Source: Gammaproteobacteria bacterium
GTDB lineage: Bacteria > Pseudomonadota > Gammaproteobacteria > JAKEHO01
NCBI GenBank assembly: GCA_022614965.1
Contig: JAKEHO010000067.1
Location: 1 to 64,000 of the forward strand
DNA length: 64,000 nucleotides
Direction of reading: 5' to 3'
Shown: one piece after another, positions 58,853-64,000 of the stretch
How the letters are laid out: each line of letters opens with the position of its first letter
How positions within the stretch are numbered: the stretch's first letter is position 1
The notes under the pieces: generated by a model
What the model was told of the DNA's origin: nothing
The model's input: only the letters and a program-made list of their open reading frames with translations
Database searches by the model: none
Made by a program: the position numbers and the translations under genes

Positions 58853-60211
58853 ATGCACACGCGATCTTTTCTTTTAGTCCCCCTCATCACCGTGATCCTC
58901 ACAGGCGCAGCTGCCGCCAAAGTGGATCTTGTCACGCTGCCTGAACGGGACCGGGTTCAATTGACGATTTACAACTCCGCCGACCTTACACTCGTTCGCG
59001 AGGAACGAACCCTGACTTTAAAAAAGGGCATCAATCGCCTCGAGTTCGGCTGGGAAGGCACGCTCATTGATCCCACATCCGTTCAACTGAGAGCACCGAA
59101 GCATTCGGATCACGTGCGTTTACTTGAGGTTGCATTTCCCCCAAAGATAAAAGGAGCCGCTGTCTGGACCGTTGAGTCCGATGTCAACGGCCCGGTCCCC
59201 GTTGAGATCTCATTCTTCACATCCGGCATCTCCTGGCGCGCGTTCTATATGGGCACATTGTCGGGCGATGAACAGACGATGCGGCTTCAGGGTTATGTGC
59301 GCGTAGAAAACCGAAGTGGCGAAGATTACGAGAACGCAGAAACCCGTGTGATCGTCGGCAAGATCCATCTGCTCGATGAGATCGCTGAGCTTGCCCGGCG
59401 AGAAACACCTTATGGTACGCCTGGATATCCGGAACCGCGCGGGCAAGGATTACTGATTACTGCCTCCGATGAACTTAAACAGAAAGCCTACAGCCAGATG
59501 GCCGCTGCCGAAGAGGCCGCTGATTACGCTGCGGCGACGAAATCAATTGTCAAGGAAGGGATGTCCGAGTATTTCCTTTATTCCATTGAGGGAACGGAAT
59601 CCATACCGAACGGCTGGGGAAAGCGGTTACCATCGTTCGAGGTTGCTGCCGTGCCGGTAGAAAATCTCTTTCGATTTGAAGAAGAGCGTTATGGTTCCCT
59701 CGCCCACCGTCTTATCTATTTCCAGAACGATGAAGAGCATGAACTAGGCAAAGAACCACTGCCGGATGGAAAGATGAAAATCTTTCGCGACTTAGGGCAA
59801 GACTCTCACCTGAGCTATGTCGGCGAGGTCTACAACAAATACATCCCCATGCAACAAGATCTGGAACTCGACCTGGGCAACGCGACAGATGTAAAAGTCG
59901 AGCCCATCCTCATGGCAGAACATACTGAGAATTATACCTTCAGTAATAAAGGAGACATTACCGGGTTTGATCGAATCCAGCTTTGGGAAATCGAACTCCA
60001 GAACAACCGGAACATCCCGATTCGAACAGAGGTATGGCGGAATCTATCCCATGCTCACTGGAAGATCGACAACAATGCAAGTAACAAAGGAACTTATGAG
60101 AAAGTCGATGTGGATTCCGCGAAATACGTACTTGATGTCGAACCCAATTCGGCGGTGCGCCTCAAGTACACCCTGACATTATACGAGGGCGACTGTCAAT
60201 ATCAGCGATAA
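58853..60211 (+). CDS. Secreted DUF4139-type hypothetical protein
   Basis: Signal peptide; VQLTIYNSADLTLVREERTLTLKKGINRLEFGWEGTLIDPTSVQL; ISFFTSGISWRAFYMG. Confidence 0.75.
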   Translation: MHTRSFLLVPLITVILTGAAAAKVDLVTLPERDRVQLTIYNSADLTLVREERTLTLKKGINRLEFGWEGTLIDPTSVQLRAPKHSDHVRLLEVAFPPKIKGAAVWTVESDVNGPVPVEISFFTSGISWRAFYMGTLSGDEQTMRLQGYVRVENRSGEDYENAETRVIVGKIHLLDEIAELARRETPYGTPGYPEPRGQGLLITASDELKQKAYSQMAAAEEAADYAAATKSIVKEGMSEYFLYSIEGTESIPNGWGKRLPSFEVAAVPVENLFRFEEERYGSLAHRLIYFQNDEEHELGKEPLPDGKMKIFRDLGQDSHLSYVGEVYNKYIPMQQDLELDLGNATDVKVEPILMAEHTENYTFSNKGDITGFDRIQLWEIELQNNRNIPIRTEVWRNLSHAHWKIDNNASNKGTYEKVDVDSAKYVLDVEPNSAVRLKYTLTLYEGDCQYQR

Positions 60212-60221
60212 GGAGAGATCG

Positions 60222-61358
60222 ATGAAACACTTAACGAGTTCGTTGGCCATAACAATCGTTGCAATACTACTCCAATCAGGCCCGGCGTACGCCCGAATCA
60301 AGCTCGTGGCGCTTCCCGAACGCGAAAATACAGTGGTCCGACTTGACCACCCAACAGTAACCCTTGTAGAGGAAGAGCGCGTATTGACACTGCAAGAAGG
60401 GGTTAATCAGGTCGACTTCTCCTGGAACGGGGTGCATGTCGATCCCGACTCCATCCGGCTCGCTGTCCTAGATCATCCGGACGATGTGAAGCTCATCAAT
60501 GTCAACTACCCACCCAATGCACAGGCCCTAGTCTGGGATATTCACAGCCGTAGTGCTCAGCAAGAACGCGTGCGTATTAGTTACCTGCTCGCAAATATTG
60601 ACCGAGTCGTCTCCTATGAGATGGTGACGGATAAAGATGAAACACAGCTTAACCTCGATTCGTACCTTGTCTTACGCAACTTTTCCGGGGAAGCCCTGAC
60701 TCATGTAAATTTTCGTCTCGACTATGGCGAAGCATTCGAAAAATCTATTGCGGACGGGGAAACCAAACGAATGCTTTTCCTTGAAGCACCGGGACTTAAT
60801 ATCAAGAAACGCTTGACGTTTGATGCCGCTACCCAGCCCTGGGATCCTTCGAAACTTGACACCAACGTTGGAATTCCCGTGCATTATGAGATCGCCAACA
60901 CCCCGGAAAACAGGCTCGGCAAGCATGCCTTATGGGGAGGCAAGGTCCGGCTTTTCCAGAAAGATACCCTTGGCAGCACAATATTCCTCGGCGAGGATAA
61001 CGCGACATATACTCCGATAGGCCAGGACATGAAACTTTACATTGGCGATAGCCGCGATCTCGTAGTCACCCAGCGAAAGCTTCAAGAGAAACAGACGAAC
61101 GTCAGGCGTAATCATAGGGATCACGTGATACTCTACGACAGTCTCGAAATCATGCAGGTAGAAGTTGCAAACTTTAAGGACAGAGATTCCACCATCACCG
61201 TTCTTGAGCCTATGCCAGGAGAATGGGAGATGATCAAGACGTCTCATCCATATGAACGTAAGAGTGCCAATAAGGTGGAATTTACAATTGAGATCCCCGC
61301 AAAGGACAAAGTGACCCTGATCTATCACTACGTTCGCCAAAACGTCAGGCCGGTATGA
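60222..61358 (+). CDS. Secreted DUF4139-like paralog of the preceding gene
   Basis: Signal peptide; N-terminal region aligns by eye to the upstream gene (KLVALPERENTVVRLDHPTVTLVEEERVLTLQEGVNQVDFSWNGVHVDPDSIRL). Confidence 0.7.
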   Translation: MKHLTSSLAITIVAILLQSGPAYARIKLVALPERENTVVRLDHPTVTLVEEERVLTLQEGVNQVDFSWNGVHVDPDSIRLAVLDHPDDVKLINVNYPPNAQALVWDIHSRSAQQERVRISYLLANIDRVVSYEMVTDKDETQLNLDSYLVLRNFSGEALTHVNFRLDYGEAFEKSIADGETKRMLFLEAPGLNIKKRLTFDAATQPWDPSKLDTNVGIPVHYEIANTPENRLGKHALWGGKVRLFQKDTLGSTIFLGEDNATYTPIGQDMKLYIGDSRDLVVTQRKLQEKQTNVRRNHRDHVILYDSLEIMQVEVANFKDRDSTITVLEPMPGEWEMIKTSHPYERKSANKVEFTIEIPAKDKVTLIYHYVRQNVRPV

Positions 61359-61483
61359 CGAACCCAGCCTGCCTGCCTACCGAGAGGTAAGCACAGGCCG
61401 AAACCACTCAAGACATCTAAGTGGCAAGCTAAATGTTAGTCAGATGGCTGCAGCTCGCGACGTTTATTTGACGAGTAGTGGAA

Positions 61484-62887
61484 CTAGCCGCCTCTCTCCG
61501 CCCGATAATCACGCACAAAGCGGTCGATGATTGTCAAAATATCCCCGTTGAGCTGTTTGAGATCAGTCTCGCGAGCGTAGTTATTTAATGCGTCGGTCCA
61601 GATCGCGGTGGAGCCGCGGGCGTTTTGGGTAACATTGACCGTTACCAAATACGAATAGACGCCTGTCGTAGTGTTGTAGTTCGCATGCAGCTTGATATCC
61701 ATCAGAACAGCCATAGGCAAACCACTGGCTTTTTCATTGCTCTGCACAGTCAGCCCAGCGTCCTGCAAACGCTCAGTGATTTCATTCTTTAGACGCGTCT
61801 CATCGACACCGTACCGCCGATAGTTGTTACCGATCCCCGACATCTGGATAATGACCGTATCAGCGGATCCTAGGGTTACGAAAGCGAGTTTACCCTGCAC
61901 CGGCTGCGTCGGCGCACTTTGCACTTCCCGTGATGCCGGATCGGCGGAGTGTAGCCGTCGTACCCCCTCCACGTGAGTATCTTTATTAGCTAATTGAACG
62001 GATTCTGATCGCAAAACGGCTTGCGTGGATCGCAACCGCTGAGGCAACTGTGCCTGCGTCGCAAACCGATCAAACTCTGGCCCCATCAAACCTTCGAGCC
62101 GCTCGATCCGTTCTCGCGGCGGCGGGTGGGTCTTGAACATGAGTGCAAATTCATTGTCCTGCGGATTGATGCCATTGAGCGTGACGAGAACGCCCACAAG
62201 ACCATAGGGCACGTAGCCACCCCGCGTTGCGATCACCACGCCCATGCGATCCGCTTGAAACTCATCCTCCTTGTCCAAACCCCGGGCATAGAGCTCCATA
62301 CCGACGCCAATAAAAGGATCCAGGTTATATCCCGTTTGATCTGCGGCGATCCCCACCGCATCCGAAACAATTCCCGCCTGAGCGTTCTTCTTGATAGCTG
62401 CAATATGGTGCCGCTTGATCACGTGCGAGATCTCATGGGAGAGCACGCCGGCCAGCTCACCTTCGTCCCGTAACCGCAAAAATAATCCCTTCGTGATGAA
62501 CACATAGCCACCCGGAACGGCGAATGCGTTCACATCGTCAGTCTCAAGTACACCAAAGCGCCAGGGTAACTCTGGACGCTCGGTCTGAAGGGCAAGCCAC
62601 ATCCCTACGTCATTGACGTAGTCCTGGACTGGCTGATTATCTACAAGCGGCGCAGCCCCAAGCAGCGTGGAAGCCAGGCCAGAACCAATCGCCAATTCCT
62701 CCTGCTCGTCGATGGTGGTAAATGCGTACTGGCTCTTGCTCACGATCCCAGCCACCTTGTTGAGATCGAGGGTCGGGCCTCCTCCGGATGCACAGCTGGC
62801 AATCATGAAACCGCATAGCGATGCCACAATTCCTACATAAACATGATCTCGCGTGCGCCCCTTTTCGAAAAATAAATGCATATTCAA
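61484..62887 (-). CDS. M48 family metalloprotease, probable lipoprotein
   Basis: LSHEISHVIKRHH zinc motif; leader ...GFMIASCASGG lipobox-like. Confidence 0.9.
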   Translation of the reverse strand: MNMHLFFEKGRTRDHVYVGIVASLCGFMIASCASGGGPTLDLNKVAGIVSKSQYAFTTIDEQEELAIGSGLASTLLGAAPLVDNQPVQDYVNDVGMWLALQTERPELPWRFGVLETDDVNAFAVPGGYVFITKGLFLRLRDEGELAGVLSHEISHVIKRHHIAAIKKNAQAGIVSDAVGIAADQTGYNLDPFIGVGMELYARGLDKEDEFQADRMGVVIATRGGYVPYGLVGVLVTLNGINPQDNEFALMFKTHPPPRERIERLEGLMGPEFDRFATQAQLPQRLRSTQAVLRSESVQLANKDTHVEGVRRLHSADPASREVQSAPTQPVQGKLAFVTLGSADTVIIQMSGIGNNYRRYGVDETRLKNEITERLQDAGLTVQSNEKASGLPMAVLMDIKLHANYNTTTGVYSYLVTVNVTQNARGSTAIWTDALNNYARETDLKQLNGDILTIIDRFVRDYRAERGG

Positions 62888-62890
62888 GTG

Positions 62891-63463
62891 CTAGTGCTCG
62901 TCAGATTGCCGATCAGACGGCTCCAGATAATCCAACTTAGTCGCCTTCAGATCTGCGGTCTGAGCCAACCGGCTGGCCCGCTGTATGCTGCTTTTGTACT
63001 TGTCAAGCTTCGCATACTCTTCGGGGGCGGGCTTTGCCGCCGCAAGGTCAGCCTCATCCATCCCACGGATCCCAATAGTGGACGTCACCTGCGGGCCATG
63101 TGGGCCGGGCTCACCGAACAGCATCCCTAGAAATCTGCTGAGGCCCGTCCCACCACCCTGTGGGGTCCGAGTGCCTTGCCCGCTCTGACGCACATCATAA
63201 GTGCTGACCCAACCTTCATCTCCTCCGCCGTCAAGCACTCGAACGTGTAACCAAGCCGCCTTGCGCTCAAGGATTTCGACTTGGGTATCCTTAGGGACTT
63301 GTGCGACGCTGGACGCATCCAAGTCGGGCGCCGTCTTGAGTTCGAGATCAAACAGGGTGACGCCGACCTCCCCGGCAGCAGACAGCGCCATGTTCACAAG
63401 GAAAGCCGCAGCGACGAGTAAGCGGATAAACCGACCCATGCGCGATTCAATGCAAAGGTTCAT
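62891..63463 (-). CDS. SH3-domain (bacterial SH3) secreted protein
   Basis: Signal peptide; LFDLELKTAPDLDASSVAQVPKDTQVEILERKAAWLHVRVLDGGGDEGWVSTYDVR. Confidence 0.82.
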   Translation of the reverse strand: MNLCIESRMGRFIRLLVAAAFLVNMALSAAGEVGVTLFDLELKTAPDLDASSVAQVPKDTQVEILERKAAWLHVRVLDGGGDEGWVSTYDVRQSGQGTRTPQGGGTGLSRFLGMLFGEPGPHGPQVTSTIGIRGMDEADLAAAKPAPEEYAKLDKYKSSIQRASRLAQTADLKATKLDYLEPSDRQSDEH

Positions 63464-64000
63464 GCCCCTCCTTCACCATTGTAGCTCGCTGCGGAATCGG
63501 TGCCTAGTTGCTTGGCCTCTTCCCATAAGGCGTCCATTTCCTCGAGGCTCGCCCCTTGAATACGCTTACCGCGCTCTTCTAGAGCGCGCTCTATAAACCG
63601 GAATCGATGTTCAAATTTCGTGTTTGCCCGCCGCAAAGCGGTTTCCGGATCCACCTTTGCGTGTCGGGCAAGATTCACACAGGCAAACAGGAGATCCCCC
63701 ATCTCACCCATGACGCGATCCGGATCTGTGCCAAAACGGAACTCATGCCGCAACTCGTCAAGCTCCTCTTCAATCTTGGCAAGTACCGGTTTAACGTCGG
63801 ACCAGTCAAAACCGACACGCGCCGCGCGCTGCTGCAGCTTCTTGGCCCTGGTCAATGCGGGAAATGCCTTGCCAACCCCGTCGAGCGTGCTGGCACCGCC
63901 ATTTTGCGCCGCCCCCGCCTGACGCTCTCGCTCCTTATGGGCTTCCCATGCTGCAGCGTGGCGATCCGCGTCCTGGATGGGGGCATCTCGAAACACATGC
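63460..64000 (-). CDS. mazG: Nucleoside triphosphate pyrophosphohydrolase MazG, 5' part outside window
   Basis: KIEEELDELRHE, GEMGDLLFACVNLARHAKVDPETALRRANTKFEHRFRFIE; ATGA overlap with the SH3 gene. Confidence 0.92.
   Translation of the reverse strand, partial: HVFRDAPIQDADRHAAAWEAHKERERQAGAAQNGGASTLDGVGKAFPALTRAKKLQQRAARVGFDWSDVKPVLAKIEEELDELRHEFRFGTDPDRVMGEMGDLLFACVNLARHAKVDPETALRRANTKFEHRFRFIERALEERGKRIQGASLEEMDALWEEAKQLGTDSAASYNGEGGA

Overview
The window is a chromosomal segment with gammaproteobacterial-type gene content and order, almost entirely covered by single-copy housekeeping genes. These include tRNA-Ser (partial), a YccA/Bax-inhibitor-1 family gene, pntAB, serS-rarA-lolA-ftsK, trxB, aat-bpt-infA, LMW-PTP/kdsB/lpxK/exbD/exbB/comEC, DUF2062/lolD/lolC, tsaB, cpdA, asnS, putA, a DinG/YoaA helicase, epmA/efp/epmB, htpX, parC/parE, xseB-ispA, folE2, FIST, pncA-pncB, two tandem DUF4139-like genes, an M48 protease, an SH3 protein and mazG (partial). 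No CRISPR array, prophage, intact transposon or recognisable defence island was seen. The most notable signals are: (1) a decayed rubrerythrin / Fe-S oxidoreductase / DUF3501 cluster (about 51.65-52.75 kb) in which all three genes are truncated or internally deleted; (2) a DUF482/FemAB-like gene split by a single in-frame TAG; (3) an SGNH-hydrolase-like gene with a frameshift and a GDS-to-GDP change at the expected nucleophile; (4) parE, whose conserved N-terminus lies upstream of any ATG/GTG/TTG and appears to start at CTG behind a strong Shine-Dalgarno; (5) a PQQ alcohol dehydrogenase with a vicinal CysCys and an Asp-x-Asp motif suggestive of lanthanide use, next to a di-heme cytochrome c; (6) an HDAC-fold deacetylase with a Tat-like signal peptide beside an ankyrin protein; (7) a tandem pair of secreted DUF4139-like paralogs preceded by an unexplained ~480-bp segment. 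I found no convincing wholly new multi-gene system. All family names are by recognition of the translated sequence, and no database search was run.
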